Positions 8,263 to 17,001 of a stretch of DNA of 38,209 bases are shown here, in pieces. The stretch spans positions 1-38,209 of the forward strand of contig DBFD01000019.1 of the NCBI GenBank assembly GCA_002294185.1. The letters run 5' to 3'. Both the position numbers and the translations under genes were made by a program. This DNA comes from Paracoccus sp. UBA889 (GTDB taxonomy: Bacteria; Pseudomonadota; Alphaproteobacteria; Rhodobacterales; Rhodobacteraceae). Each line of letters begins with the position of its first letter. The stretch's first letter is position 1. The notes beneath the pieces were generated by a model, which saw only the letters and a list, made by a program, of their open reading frames with translations, did not search any database and was not told the origin of the DNA.

Positions 8263-9981
8263 ATGAGCGCGCCTGAAATTGCATCGCATCCTCATCGTCA
8301 CGACCACGGCCTGCGTCAGGGCAGCGGCCGCGCCTGGTCCGTCGCGGCCGGCCTGATCGCGGCCCTGGTCCTGCTTCCGGTTGGCACGGTGATCTGGCTG
8401 GCGCTGAACCCGTCCGAGAACATCTGGCCGCATCTGATGGCCACCGTGATGCCACGCTATTTGATGAATACCGCGATCCTGGCGGCCGGAACGGGGATGC
8501 TGGCGGCCGCGATGGGGGCGGGCGCGGCCTGGCTGGTCAGTCTCTATGACTTTCCCGGCCGCCGTCTGCTGGAATGGGCCCTGCTGCTGCCCCTGGCCGT
8601 GCCGGCCTATATCGGCGCCTATGCCCTGGCCGATTTTCTGGATTATTCCGGCCCCGTCCAGATGGCCTTGCGCGGCTGGTTCGGCTGGGCCAGTGCTCGC
8701 GATTACTGGTTTCCGCAGGTCCGCTCGCTGGAGGCTGCGATTCTGGTCATGGCGGCGGCGAATTTTCCCTATGTCTATCTGCTGACCCGCGCAGCCCTGC
8801 ACGAGCAATCGGGCGGCGCCTACGAGGTCGCTCGCGCGCTTGGAACCGGCGGCTGGGGTCTGTTCCGTCGCGTGGGTTTGCCGCTGGCCCGTCCCGCCAT
8901 CGTGGCCGGATCGGCCATCGCGATGATGGAGGCGGTCGCGGATTATGGTGTGGTCAGCTATTTCGGCGTGCAGACGCTGAATACCGGCATCTTCACGACC
9001 TGGCTGGAACGTCGCAACGCGGGCGGGGCGGCGCAGATTGCCTGCGTGATCCTGCTGGTGGTGATGATCCTGGCCCTGTGGGAACGGTTCGGCCGCCGCA
9101 ATGCGCGCTATAGTCCAAGCGCCCGTCAGCCGCGACCGATCCTGCGCCAGCCTCTGCGCGGACCGGCGGCGGCCGGCGCCAGCATCGCCTGCTTCATCCC
9201 CTTTGCCCTCGGCTTCATCCTGCCGGTCGGCGTGATCCTGAACTATGCGCTGGCCTATCCGCAGGGCTGGATCACGCCGGGGCTGGCCAGGGCGGCCTGG
9301 CACACGATCACCCTTGGCGCGACGGCCTCGGTCCTGACCGTCCTCCTGGCGCTGGTCATGGTCTATGGCGTGCGCCTGTCGGGCCGCGCGCTGCCGCGCC
9401 TGCTGATGCCGGTGACGACCATCGGCTATGCGGCGCCGGGGGCGGTGCTGGCCGTCGGCATCCTGTTCCCGCTGGCGGCGCTGGATCACCGCCTGGCCGA
9501 TGGCTGGCTGGCCCTGACGGGGACGGATCCCGGGCTGATCCTGACCGGCAGCGGCGCGGCCATCGTGCTGGCCTATCTGGTGCGGTTCTTCGCCATCGCC
9601 CAGGGCGCGATCGACGGCGGCTTTACCCGCGTCCCGCCGTCGCTGCCGATGGCCGCCCGGTCGCTTGGCCGGGATGCGGGTGGGGTCTTGCGCGATCTGT
9701 TCCTGCCGCTGATGAAGGGCTCGGTCGGGTCGGCCCTGTTGCTGGTCTTCGTCGATAGCGGCAAGGAATTGCCTGCGACCCTGCTGCTTCGTCCCTTCAA
9801 TTACGAGACGCTGGCCACCCGCGCCCACGAAAAGGCCAGTCTCGAGGATCTCGGCAACGCGGCGCCGGCCGCCCTGCTGGTGATGGCGGTCGGACTTCTG
9901 GCGGTGGCGCTGCTGGCGCGCGCCAACCTTGGCTTGCGCAAGCCTGCCGCGCGCGGTATCGCAGGCGATGGGCCGGTTTAG
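8263..9981 (+). CDS. fbpB: Fe(III) ABC transporter permease (FbpB/SfuB type)
   Basis: A 572-residue inner-membrane permease in which two binding-protein-dependent transport domains are fused, as in FbpB/SfuB ferric-iron importers. About twelve hydrophobic segments are visible. Each half has an EAA-like loop that docks the ATPase: 'YEVARALGTGGWGLFRRVGLPLARPAI' in the first half and 'MAARSLGRDAGGVLRDLFLPLMKGSV' in the second. A His-rich N-terminal tail (ASHPHRHDHG) precedes helix 1. The periplasmic binding protein and ATPase are not in the window, so this is an orphan permease here. The TAG stop (9979-9981) lies inside the following tRNA gene. An AGGGTGA sequence precedes the ATG. Confidence 0.88.
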   Translation: MSAPEIASHPHRHDHGLRQGSGRAWSVAAGLIAALVLLPVGTVIWLALNPSENIWPHLMATVMPRYLMNTAILAAGTGMLAAAMGAGAAWLVSLYDFPGRRLLEWALLLPLAVPAYIGAYALADFLDYSGPVQMALRGWFGWASARDYWFPQVRSLEAAILVMAAANFPYVYLLTRAALHEQSGGAYEVARALGTGGWGLFRRVGLPLARPAIVAGSAIAMMEAVADYGVVSYFGVQTLNTGIFTTWLERRNAGGAAQIACVILLVVMILALWERFGRRNARYSPSARQPRPILRQPLRGPAAAGASIACFIPFALGFILPVGVILNYALAYPQGWITPGLARAAWHTITLGATASVLTVLLALVMVYGVRLSGRALPRLLMPVTTIGYAAPGAVLAVGILFPLAALDHRLADGWLALTGTDPGLILTGSGAAIVLAYLVRFFAIAQGAIDGGFTRVPPSLPMAARSLGRDAGGVLRDLFLPLMKGSVGSALLLVFVDSGKELPATLLLRPFNYETLATRAHEKASLEDLGNAAPAALLVMAVGLLAVALLARANLGLRKPAARGIAGDGPV

Positions 9982-10047
9982 CTCAGCAGGTAGAGCAGCT
10001 GATTTGTAATCAGAAGGTCGCGGGTTCGATTCCTGCAACCGGCACCA
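9972..10047 (+). tRNA. tRNA-Thr (anticodon UGU)
   Basis: A complete 76-base cloverleaf. The acceptor arms GCCGGTT (9972-9978) and AACCGGC (10037-10043) pair perfectly, followed by discriminator A and an encoded CCA (10045-10047). The D-arm contains AGCTCAGCAGGTAGAGC. The anticodon loop TTTGTAA gives anticodon TGT, which reads ACA threonine codons. The T-arm has GCGGG TTCGATT CCTGC. The outermost anticodon-stem pair (G-A) is mismatched. The first ten bases are also the last codons and stop of the iron permease gene. Confidence 0.97.
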
Positions 10048-10132
10048 TTTCCAGAGCCGCAGGCGGAATGACGGACCGAGGCCTGCGTGGATGACATCCT
10101 CGGGGCACAGGTGCTGGGGCAGCCGCGGAGGA

Positions 10133-11248
10133 TCAGCCCAGATAATCTTCCGGATCGGCGCTTTCGAAGCCGCGGCGGACCTCGAAATGGACGACGCCGC
10201 CCTTGCCCGCCTTGCCCAGCGTCTGGCCCTTGCCGACGCTGGCGCCCTTGGCCACGTCCAGCGATCCGAAGCCGGTATAGACCGTCATCAGCCCGCCATC
10301 ATGGCGGATCACGAGGATCGGCGTGCTGGATGTGTCCTGCGTGATCGCGGCGACGACGCCGGCGCCAGCCGCCTTGATCGGTGTTCCGGCGGGGGCGGCG
10401 ATGTCGATCCCCTCGTTCTTGCCCTTTTCATAGACACTGATGATTGCGCCCGGAACGGGCATGCTGAAACGGCCGCCACCCGAGGCGGCGGTCCGGGTCG
10501 AGCCGAGATCGGGGCCGTCCGGCGCCGGCGCGGGTTTCGAGGCGGGGGCGGTATCCTCGCGCGGCAGCGGATCCGCGGCCGAGGGCGGACGCGGCGTGGG
10601 GCTGCCGCTGCCCGGCGCGGTGGTGATCGCTGCCGGATCGGGCGCGCGCTGGCCCGGAATCGGCACGATCAGCCGCTGGCCAAGTCGCACCGACATGTTG
10701 GAGGGCAACCCGTTCCAACGGGCCAGATCCTGGACCGACACCCCGTATCTGCGCGAAATCGACCAGGCGGTTTCGCCCGCGGCGACGACATGCTGCCGGG
10801 GCTGGCCGCCGACCGAAGACGCGGTCGAGGCCGGGCTGTCGGGCGCGGCGCCGGCCGGGGGCGCGCCGCCGCTGCGGGCCGCGGGCGCCGCCGCGCCGGT
10901 TGCGTCGGCGACACGGCGCGGCAGAACCAGCGTCTGGCCCTGTTGCAGCGAGGCATTCACCGGCAGGGCGTTGTAGCGGGCCAGTTCGTCGGCGCCCAGG
11001 CCCAGCCGCGCGGCGATCGTGGCCGGCGTGTCGCCACTGCTGGCGATGGCGATCTGATAATCGGGGAAGGAAATCAGCCCGCGACTGTCCGGCTGCGGCC
11101 GCGGGGCGGCGGTCGCGGCCGCCTCGGCGGTGCTCAGCGCGCCGGGCATCATCCGGCGCAGATCGGGGTCGAATCCGTTCGCCCCGCAGGATGCCAGCAA
11201 CAGAACTGCCGCGCTGGCGCCCCCGATCAGCCTGTAGGTCCTGCTCAT
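10133..11248 (-). CDS. nlpD: NlpD/EnvC-like lipoprotein with LysM repeats and degenerate LytM domain
   Basis: A 371-residue predicted lipoprotein. A signal peptide ends in the lipobox LLAS-C21. Two LysM peptidoglycan-binding repeats follow (about 60-110, SSGDTPATIAARLGLGADELARYN; and 150-195, VAAGETAWSISRRYGVSVQDLARWN), separated by Pro/Ala-rich linkers, then a C-terminal M23/LytM domain (about 255-371). The LytM zinc ligands are missing: the usual HxGxDxxxxxG reads NEGIDIAAPAG, and the YxH segment reads VYTGFG; only a late VHFEVR remains. It is therefore expected to be non-catalytic and to activate an amidase at the division site, as NlpD and EnvC do. It ends the surE-pcm-nlpD block, the same order as in gamma-proteobacteria. 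Confidence 0.88.
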   Translation of the reverse strand: MSRTYRLIGGASAAVLLLASCGANGFDPDLRRMMPGALSTAEAAATAAPRPQPDSRGLISFPDYQIAIASSGDTPATIAARLGLGADELARYNALPVNASLQQGQTLVLPRRVADATGAAAPAARSGGAPPAGAAPDSPASTASSVGGQPRQHVVAAGETAWSISRRYGVSVQDLARWNGLPSNMSVRLGQRLIVPIPGQRAPDPAAITTAPGSGSPTPRPPSAADPLPREDTAPASKPAPAPDGPDLGSTRTAASGGGRFSMPVPGAIISVYEKGKNEGIDIAAPAGTPIKAAGAGVVAAITQDTSSTPILVIRHDGGLMTVYTGFGSLDVAKGASVGKGQTLGKAGKGGVVHFEVRRGFESADPEDYLG

Positions 11249-11290
11249 GCTGTCATCCTTGGCCTGTCTGCCTCTGCCGCCGCGCGGGGG

Positions 11291-11956
11291 TCATGTCTGT
11301 CCCAACCCCTCGACCAGCGGAACGAACCTGACCTGCCGCAATTCGTCATAGTCGAAACCGGTCTCGGTCCGCGTCACCCGGATCAGCGTCTGCACCGTAT
11401 CGGACTGCCCCACCGGAACCACCATGATACCGCCGATCTTCAATTGTGCCAACAGCGGCCCCGGCGGATCTTCGGCCGCGGCGGTGACGATGATGCGATC
11501 GAAGGGCGCCTGATCGGGCAGGCCCCGCGATCCGTCGCTGACCTGCGCGGTGATGTTGAACAGATCCAGTTCCCGGAAGATCGCCTCTGCCTCCTGCACC
11601 AGACGGCGGTGGCGGTCGACGGTATAGACCCGCCGGCAAAGCCCCGACAGGATTGCCGCCTGATAGCCCGAGCCGGTGCCGATCTCCAGCACCGTATCGC
11701 GCGGGCCGACATTCAGCGCCTGGGTCATCAGGCCGACGACCGAGGGCTGGCTGATCGTCTGTCCGCAGGGGATGGGAAGCGGCGTATCCTCATAGGCGCG
11801 GTCGGCGAACTGGCCGCGCACGAACAGACCCCGGTCGATCCGCTCCATCGTCGCCAGCACGCGCGGATCGGTCACGCCGCGCGACCGCAACTGGAACAGA
11901 AAGCGCATCTTGCGCTCGGCCGGGCTGTCGTCGTCCTGGTGATCGTCTGCGGGCAT
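11291..11956 (-). CDS. pcm: Protein-L-isoaspartate O-methyltransferase
   Basis: A 221-residue SAM-dependent methyltransferase that methylates L-isoaspartyl residues so that damaged proteins can be repaired. The SAM-binding motif I ([15 protein letters not shown]) is preceded by the family-specific substrate segment [21 protein letters not shown] and followed by '[25 protein letters not shown]'. All match Pcm. The length is normal. The ATG at 11956 is two bases from the surE stop, so the two are co-transcribed and probably translationally coupled. Confidence 0.95.
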   Translation of the reverse strand: MPADDHQDDDSPAERKMRFLFQLRSRGVTDPRVLATMERIDRGLFVRGQFADRAYEDTPLPIPCGQTISQPSVVGLMTQALNVGPRDTVLEIGTGSGYQAAILSGLCRRVYTVDRHRRLVQEAEAIFRELDLFNITAQVSDGSRGLPDQAPFDRIIVTAAAEDPPGPLLAQLKIGGIMVVPVGQSDTVQTLIRVTRTETGFDYDELRQVRFVPLVEGLGQT

Positions 11957-11958
11957 TG

Positions 11959-12792
11959 TCAGGCGGTTCCGGGCTGGCTGGCGGGACTTTCCGCATCATG
12001 ATCCTCGTCCAGCGAGGCGGCAAGCCCCGTCAGCGAGGCATGGCAGGTCAGATCGGCGCGCATCGGCGTGACCGAGACGTAGCCCCGCATGTTCGCGTCC
12101 ACATCGCTGCCCGCGCCCGCAGGCGCCGTCTGCGACCCGCCCGCGACCCACATGAAGCGCCGCCCGTTCGGCGCGGTATAGGGCACGACACCGAAGCGCG
12201 TTCCCTGCCGGCGGCCCTGCGCGGCGACCCGCGTCCCGCGCACCCCCTCGGCACCGGAGGGCGGAAAATTGATGTTGTAGAACAGCCGGAAATCCTGGTC
12301 CGAGGTCCAGTCGCCATGGTCCAGCAGCCGGCGGATCAGCGCCGGGCCATGACGGCGCGCGGCCTCGAACGGATCGTTCAGAACGGCGGTGGCGGCACCC
12401 ATGTATTGCGACAGCGCGATCGCCGGCAGGCCCTGAAGCGCGGCCTCCATCGCGCCGCCGACGGTGCCGGAATACATCACGTTCTCGCCCGAATTGTTGC
12501 CCCGGTTCACGCCCGACAGCACCAGATCGGGCGGATCATCCGCCATCACGTCCGAGATCGCCGCCAGCACGCAATCGGCCGGGCTGCCCTCGGCGGCATA
12601 GCGGCGCTGGTCCAGTTCGGCGATCATGGTGGGATGGGAATAGCTGATGCAATGGCCGACGCCGGATTGTTCGAACGCGGGCGCGACGGTCCAGACCTCG
12701 CCGTCCGGGCCCGCGATTTCGGCCGCGATTTCGGCCAGAACCTGAAGGCCCGGCGCGTTGATCCCGTCGTCATTGGTGATGAGTATCCGCAT
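11959..12792 (-). CDS. surE: 5'/3'-nucleotidase SurE
   Basis: A 277-residue SurE phosphatase that removes phosphate from nucleoside 5'- and 3'-monophosphates. The N-terminus [10 protein letters not shown] holds the metal-binding Asp8-Asp9, followed by INAPG and the later signature [25 protein letters not shown] that completes the metal site. An in-frame extension of 51 codons upstream is not family-like, so the ATG at 12792 is used. First gene of the surE-pcm-nlpD cluster; divergent from the TauE/SafE gene. Confidence 0.95.
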   Translation of the reverse strand: MRILITNDDGINAPGLQVLAEIAAEIAGPDGEVWTVAPAFEQSGVGHCISYSHPTMIAELDQRRYAAEGSPADCVLAAISDVMADDPPDLVLSGVNRGNNSGENVMYSGTVGGAMEAALQGLPAIALSQYMGAATAVLNDPFEAARRHGPALIRRLLDHGDWTSDQDFRLFYNINFPPSGAEGVRGTRVAAQGRRQGTRFGVVPYTAPNGRRFMWVAGGSQTAPAGAGSDVDANMRGYVSVTPMRADLTCHASLTGLAASLDEDHDAESPASQPGTA

Positions 12793-12963
12793 CCGGTCGT
12801 CCCTGTCCCGACGCGCGCGGGTGACGCGCCTGTTGCTGGCAATCCCCATATCGTGATTAGCGGGCCGCGCCATCGCCTTCAACCCGTTGACGCAGGAACC
12901 GAAAGCCGTTTGACCTTGTGACCAAGTGGCTGCATGCTGCGTCACGGCAAAACATCACGGCCC

Positions 12964-13878
12964 ATGCAGATCTACCTTCCCATCGCCGAGGTATCGGTCA
13001 ACGCCTTCACGCTGGTGGGTCTTGGTGGCGTGGTCGGCCTGATGAGCGGATTGTTCGGCGTCGGCGGCGGCTTTCTGATCACGCCGCTGCTGTTCTTCAT
13101 CGGCATCCCGCCCCCCATCGCGGTGGCCACGGGCGCCAATCAGGTCGTGGCCTCGTCGGTGTCGGGCGTGCTGGCCCATGTGAAACGCAAGAGCGTCGAT
13201 TTCCGGATGGGCTGGGTTCTGCTGGCCGGCGGACTGGCCGGATCGTCGGTGGGCGTCTGGGTCTTTACGCTGCTGCAGCGGATCGGCCAGGTCGATCTGG
13301 TGGTGCAGCTTTCCTATGTCGTGTTTCTGGGCCTGATCGGGATGATGATGCTGCAGGAAAGCATCCGATCCCTGCGCCGGTCGCGAAACCCGACCTTCCG
13401 CAAGCGGCTGCACCAGCACAACTGGGTGCATCGCTGGCCGATGAAGATGAAGTTTCGCGCCTCGGGGCTGTACATCAGCGCGATCCCGGTGCTTCTGGTC
13501 GGACTTGCCGTGGGCGTGCTGGCCGCGATCATGGGTGTGGGCGGCGGCTTCATCATGGTGCCGGCGATGATCTATCTGCTCGGAATGCCGACCAAGGTCG
13601 TTGTCGGCACCTCGCTGTTCCAGATCACCTTCGTGACCGCCTTCACCACGCTGATGCACGCCGTCAGCTACAACACGGTCGATATCATGCTGGCGGTTCT
13701 GCTGATCATCGGTGGCGTGGTCGGGGCGCAGATCGGCACCAGCCTGGGCGCGCGGCTGCGGGCGGAACAGCTGCGGATCCTTCTGGCGCTGATGGTGCTT
13801 CTGGTCTGCGGCAAGCTGGCGCTGGATCTGTTCCTGAGGCCGGACGAGCTTTACTCGATCACGTCGGGGGCGCGCTGA
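12964..13878 (+). CDS. TauE/SafE (TSUP) family anion exporter
   Basis: A 304-residue membrane protein of the TSUP family, whose members move sulfite, sulfonates or related small anions. Both internal repeats carry the family signature: 'MSGLFGVGGGFLITPLLFFIGIPPPIAVATGANQ' near the N-terminus and 'LAAIMGVGGGFIMVPAMIYLLGMPTKVVVGTSLFQ' in the second half, with a hydrophilic basic linker (residues about 135-165) between. ATG 12964 starts just before the first helix; an ATG ten codons upstream is possible. Its TGA overlaps the ATG of the following TIGR02186 gene, so the pair is one operon. Substrate not proven; sulfite is a guess from the family. Confidence 0.88.
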   Translation: MQIYLPIAEVSVNAFTLVGLGGVVGLMSGLFGVGGGFLITPLLFFIGIPPPIAVATGANQVVASSVSGVLAHVKRKSVDFRMGWVLLAGGLAGSSVGVWVFTLLQRIGQVDLVVQLSYVVFLGLIGMMMLQESIRSLRRSRNPTFRKRLHQHNWVHRWPMKMKFRASGLYISAIPVLLVGLAVGVLAAIMGVGGGFIMVPAMIYLLGMPTKVVVGTSLFQITFVTAFTTLMHAVSYNTVDIMLAVLLIIGGVVGAQIGTSLGARLRAEQLRILLALMVLLVCGKLALDLFLRPDELYSITSGAR

Positions 13879-14771
13879 TGGTGGCAAGGGCGGCGATCCT
13901 GACCCTGCTTGTGTCGCTGGGCGCGGCGGCGGTCCTTGCCCAGGACCAGACCGCGCCCGGATCGACGGTGCCGCTGGCGCCCCGCGGGCAGGACGCCTAT
14001 CCGACCTATCCCGATCCCGGCCGCCCGCGCGTCATCGTGCCCGAGAACGTCGAGAGGCCGGGCGAACAGGTGGTGGCGGGTCTGTCCAGCGATTCCATTG
14101 CCATCACCGCCAGTTTCGACGGCTCCGAGATCCTGATCTACGGCGCGGTCAAGCGCGAGACCCCGATCCCCGACGGCCCGCCCCTGCAGGTCATCATGAC
14201 AATCGAGGCCCCCTCGCAGTCGCTGACGGTCTGGAAGAAGGAACGCAAGCTGGGGATCTGGATCAACACCAAAAGGGTCGAGGTCGGCGCCGCCCCCGGT
14301 TTCTACGTGGTCGCGACCACCGGCCCGCTGGATCAGATCCTGCGCCCCGAATGGGACCAGCGCTACCGCATCTCGCTGCCGCTTGCCCTGCGTGCGATGG
14401 GGGGCAACAATCAGGTCGCGGACGTGGTGCCCTATACCGCGGCCCTGATCCGACTGCGCGAAGCAAACAGGCTGTACCGGCTGGATCAGGGCAGCGTCAA
14501 GCTGGTCGACCAGACCCTGTTCCGCGCCGATGTCCGGCTGCCCGCCAACCTGATCGAGGGGGATTACAAGACCCGCATCTTCCTGCTGCGCGACGGTCGG
14601 GTCATCGACGTCTATCGCGCGCCCATCGAAGTGCGCAAGGTCGGTCTGGAACGCTGGCTCTACCGCATGGCCTTTGACCAGCCGCTGCTCTACGGATTGA
14701 TGTCGCTGGCCGTCGCGGTCGCCGCGGGTTGGGGCGCATCGGGAATTTTCCGCAAGCTGCGCCGGGCCTGA
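13878..14771 (+). CDS. TIGR02186 family membrane-anchored protein
   Basis: A 297-residue protein of the alphaproteobacterial TIGR02186 family. It has a cleavable signal peptide (ARAAILTLLVSLGAAAVLA), a Pro-rich stretch, a beta-rich periplasmic domain (around SIAITASFDGSEILIYGAVKR and KLGIWINTKRVEVG) and one C-terminal membrane helix (LLYGLMSLAVAVAAGWGASG) followed by a basic tail. This fits a protein anchored with its main domain in the periplasm. It overlaps the TauE/SafE stop by one base (ATGA). In Rhodobacterales these two families commonly sit together, which suggests an accessory of the exporter; this is inference. Confidence 0.82.
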   Translation: MVARAAILTLLVSLGAAAVLAQDQTAPGSTVPLAPRGQDAYPTYPDPGRPRVIVPENVERPGEQVVAGLSSDSIAITASFDGSEILIYGAVKRETPIPDGPPLQVIMTIEAPSQSLTVWKKERKLGIWINTKRVEVGAAPGFYVVATTGPLDQILRPEWDQRYRISLPLALRAMGGNNQVADVVPYTAALIRLREANRLYRLDQGSVKLVDQTLFRADVRLPANLIEGDYKTRIFLLRDGRVIDVYRAPIEVRKVGLERWLYRMAFDQPLLYGLMSLAVAVAAGWGASGIFRKLRRA

Positions 14772-14869
14772 CAACGGGACTCCGGCGGTTTCGTCACGCC
14801 CCGCGCTATCCGGCAGAGGGCCCGCGGGACGCACTTTCCGGGGACCAGCGATACGGGCGCCGCGGACGC

Positions 14870-14902
14870 GACAGGCCCCGTTCGATCCGCACGGGGCCTG
14901 TC
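14870..14902. terminator. Strong hairpin between convergent genes
   Basis: A perfect 12-base-pair stem (GACAGGCCCCGT / ACGGGGCCTGTC) around a nine-base loop sits between the ends of the TIGR02186 gene and the malyl-CoA lyase gene. Neither flank has a T-run, so it may block transcription from both sides as a bidirectional hairpin rather than as a classical terminator. Confidence 0.55.
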
Positions 14903-14957
14903 CCTCCCGCGTCGCGGGCCGGCCCCCTCCACTGGTCCGGACCCGCTGGGTGTTGCG

Positions 14958-15917
14958 TCAATCTGCGGCGATCAGTTCGGATTGCCGCACGATCACCTCG
15001 GCCTGCTTGATCGAGGCGATATCGACCAGCCGCCCCTTGTAGACGGTGGCGCCCGCGCCCTCGGCCTTGGCCCTTTCCATTGCCGCCAGAATCTCTTTCG
15101 CCTCGGTCACGGCTGCCTCGGAGGGCGAGAAGACCGCGTTGGCCAGGGCGATCTGGCCGGGATGGATCGCCCATTTGCCGACCATGCCCAGCGTCGCCGA
15201 ACGCCGTGCTTGCGCAATGAATCCGTCCTGGTCCGAGAAATCGCCGAAAGGACCGTCGACCGGCAGCAGGCCGTGCGTCCGGCAGGCCGAGACGATCGCG
15301 GTCTGCGCCCAGTGCCAGGGATCGGACCAGTATTTCTGACCCTCGCGAATCATGTAATAGTTTTCCTGCGTGCCGCCGATCCCGGTCGTGGCCATGCCCA
15401 TCGAGGCCGCGAAATCGGCCGCGCCCAGACTGATCGCCTGCATCCGGGGCGATGCGGCGGCGATCTCTTCGACATGGCACAGGCCCGCCGCGCTTTCGAC
15501 GATCACCTCGAAGCCGATTTTTTTCTTTCGACCCTTCGCGCGTTCGATCGCGGTGACCAGCGCGTCCACGGCGTAGATGTCGCCGGCGTTGCCAGCCTTC
15601 GGGATCATGATCTGGTCCAGCCGCTCGTCCGCCTGTTCCAGCAGTTCCACCACATCGCGATACCAGAAGGGCGTGTCCAGCCCGTTGATCCGCACCGACA
15701 GCGTCTTGCTGCCCCAATCCACGTCGCCGATTGCCTGAATCGCGTTCTTCCGTGCCTGTTCCTTGTCATCCGGCGCCACCGAGTCCTCGAGATCGATATT
15801 GATGACGTCGGCTTCCGATTTCGCCATCTTCTCGAAAAGGCTGTCGCGGGATCCGGGGCCGAACAACTGGCAGCGGTTCAGACGGGCAGGGGGCAGGGGC
15901 TGGGTGCGAAAGCTCAT
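14958..15917 (-). CDS. mcl1: L-malyl-CoA / beta-methylmalyl-CoA lyase
   Basis: A 319-residue member of the HpcH/HpaI-CitE lyase family, nearly the same length as Rhodobacter Mcl1. That enzyme cleaves beta-methylmalyl-CoA to glyoxylate and propionyl-CoA in the ethylmalonyl-CoA pathway for acetate assimilation, and also handles L-malyl-CoA. Signatures seen: INIDLEDSVAPDDKEQAR, the substrate Arg segment VRINGLDTPFWYRDV, IMIPKAGN, FEVIVESAAGL with the metal-binding Glu, and SLGAADFAASMG. It begins MSFRTQPLPPARLNRCQLFGPGS, as in Rhodobacteraceae homologues, with GAGGA upstream of the ATG. It stands alone, divergent from the transaminase. Confidence 0.93.
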   Translation of the reverse strand: MSFRTQPLPPARLNRCQLFGPGSRDSLFEKMAKSEADVINIDLEDSVAPDDKEQARKNAIQAIGDVDWGSKTLSVRINGLDTPFWYRDVVELLEQADERLDQIMIPKAGNAGDIYAVDALVTAIERAKGRKKKIGFEVIVESAAGLCHVEEIAAASPRMQAISLGAADFAASMGMATTGIGGTQENYYMIREGQKYWSDPWHWAQTAIVSACRTHGLLPVDGPFGDFSDQDGFIAQARRSATLGMVGKWAIHPGQIALANAVFSPSEAAVTEAKEILAAMERAKAEGAGATVYKGRLVDIASIKQAEVIVRQSELIAAD

Positions 15918-16078
15918 GCGCTGGTCCTCATCTGTCGAATCGCGGGCGTGATGAGCAATAATGTTTCGCGGCCGATGCTGCAAGCGCGAAATCGGGCGCG
16001 CCGCGGCGCAGCTTGACGCGGATCGGGATAGGGTCGAAGAGCGGAACGGAAATCGCGGCCAGAGGGAAGGGACACGGA

Positions 16079-16939
16079 ATGACGCGCATTGTCTATGTTG
16101 ACGGGGAATATCTGCCCGAGGATCGGGCGACCGTCTCGATCTTCGACCGGGGTTTCCTGATGGCCGACGGCGTCTACGAGGTGGTCAGCGTTCTGGGCGG
16201 CAAGCTGATCGACCTTCCCGGCCACATGGCGCGCCTGCAACGGTCCCTGAACGAACTGGCGATGACCGATCCCTTGTCAGAGAGCGATTACACCGCCGCC
16301 TTTCGCGAACTGGTTGCAAGAAACGAAATCGGCGACGGTCTGATCTATCTTCAGGTGACGCGCGGCAATGCCGGTGACCGCGATTTTGCCTATCCGCCCG
16401 AAGGAACGCGCCCGACCGTGGTGATGTTCACCCAGTCGAAGCCCGGACTTGCCGATGCGCCAGCGTCGAAGACCGGCTGGAAGATCATCAGCGTCGAGGA
16501 TCTGCGGTGGGGGCGGCGCGACATCAAGACGGTGCAGCTGCTCTATCCCTCGATGGCCAAGATGGAGGCCAAAGCGCGCGGCGTCGACGATGCCTGGCTG
16601 GTCGAGGACGGCCACGTGACCGAAGGCAGCAGCAACAACGCCTATATCGTCAAGGACGGGGTGATCGTGACGCGCGAATTATCCCACGACATCCTGCACG
16701 GAATCACCCGCGCCGCAGTGCTGCGTCTTGCCGCCGAGGCGCAGATGAAGGTCGAGGAACGCAGCTTCACCATCGCCGAGGCGCAGGACGCGGACGAGGC
16801 CTTCGTCACCTCGGCCTCGGCCTTCGTGATGCCGGTGGTCCAGATCGACGGCGTGGAAATCGGCAGCGGCAAGCCCGGCCCGGTCGCGGCCCGCCTGCGC
16901 GAGATCTATCTGGAAGAAAGCCGCAAGTCCGGGATCTGA
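16079..16939 (+). CDS. dat: D-amino-acid transaminase (PLP fold type IV)
   Basis: A 286-residue class IV aminotransferase. The PLP Lys is Lys150 in 'RWGRRDIKTVQLLYPSMAK', which matches the 'DIKSLNLL' site of Bacillus D-amino-acid transaminase. The N-terminal 'VDGEYLPEDRATVSIFDRGFLMADGVYE' and the 'EGSSNNAYIVKDG' loop are also typical. It probably interconverts D-alanine and D-glutamate via 2-oxo acids, supplying cell-wall D-amino acids. A branched-chain or 4-amino-4-deoxychorismate relative is possible but less likely given the DIK motif. The ATG at 16079 follows a purine-rich stretch (GAGGGAAGGGACACGGA). Confidence 0.88.
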   Translation: MTRIVYVDGEYLPEDRATVSIFDRGFLMADGVYEVVSVLGGKLIDLPGHMARLQRSLNELAMTDPLSESDYTAAFRELVARNEIGDGLIYLQVTRGNAGDRDFAYPPEGTRPTVVMFTQSKPGLADAPASKTGWKIISVEDLRWGRRDIKTVQLLYPSMAKMEAKARGVDDAWLVEDGHVTEGSSNNAYIVKDGVIVTRELSHDILHGITRAAVLRLAAEAQMKVEERSFTIAEAQDADEAFVTSASAFVMPVVQIDGVEIGSGKPGPVAARLREIYLEESRKSGI

Positions 16940-16945
16940 GGCGGC

Positions 16946-16992
16946 CGCCGGGGGCTGTCTGCCCCCTGACCCCCGAAGGTATTGGGAAAGAG
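16946..16992 (+). terminator. GC hairpin / Rhodobacteraceae-type intergenic repeat
   Basis: GGGGGC (16950-16955) pairs with GCCCCC (16961-16966) across a five-base loop, followed by TGACCCCCGAAGGTATT. This pattern looks like the short G/C-rich palindromic element often seen after genes in Rhodobacteraceae; that comparison is from memory. It separates the convergent dat and FGase-family genes. The T-run is poor. Confidence 0.4.
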
Positions 16993-17001
16993 CGCGAGGG
17001 T

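Noticed and set aside
8107-10038. A 643-codon minus-strand open frame opposite the iron permease
   Set aside because: The sequence is Gln/Arg/Asp-rich without domain pattern and lies antisense to a clear FbpB and the tRNA.
9972-10047. tRNA-Thr as the attachment site of the mobile module
   Set aside because: The module starts about 25 kb away and no copy of the tRNA 3' end was seen near 34567-34960.
10048-10132. Hairpin after tRNA-Thr (CGCAGGC / GCCTGCG)
   Set aside because: The loop is long (about 16 bases) and there is no T-run, so a terminator call is not supported.
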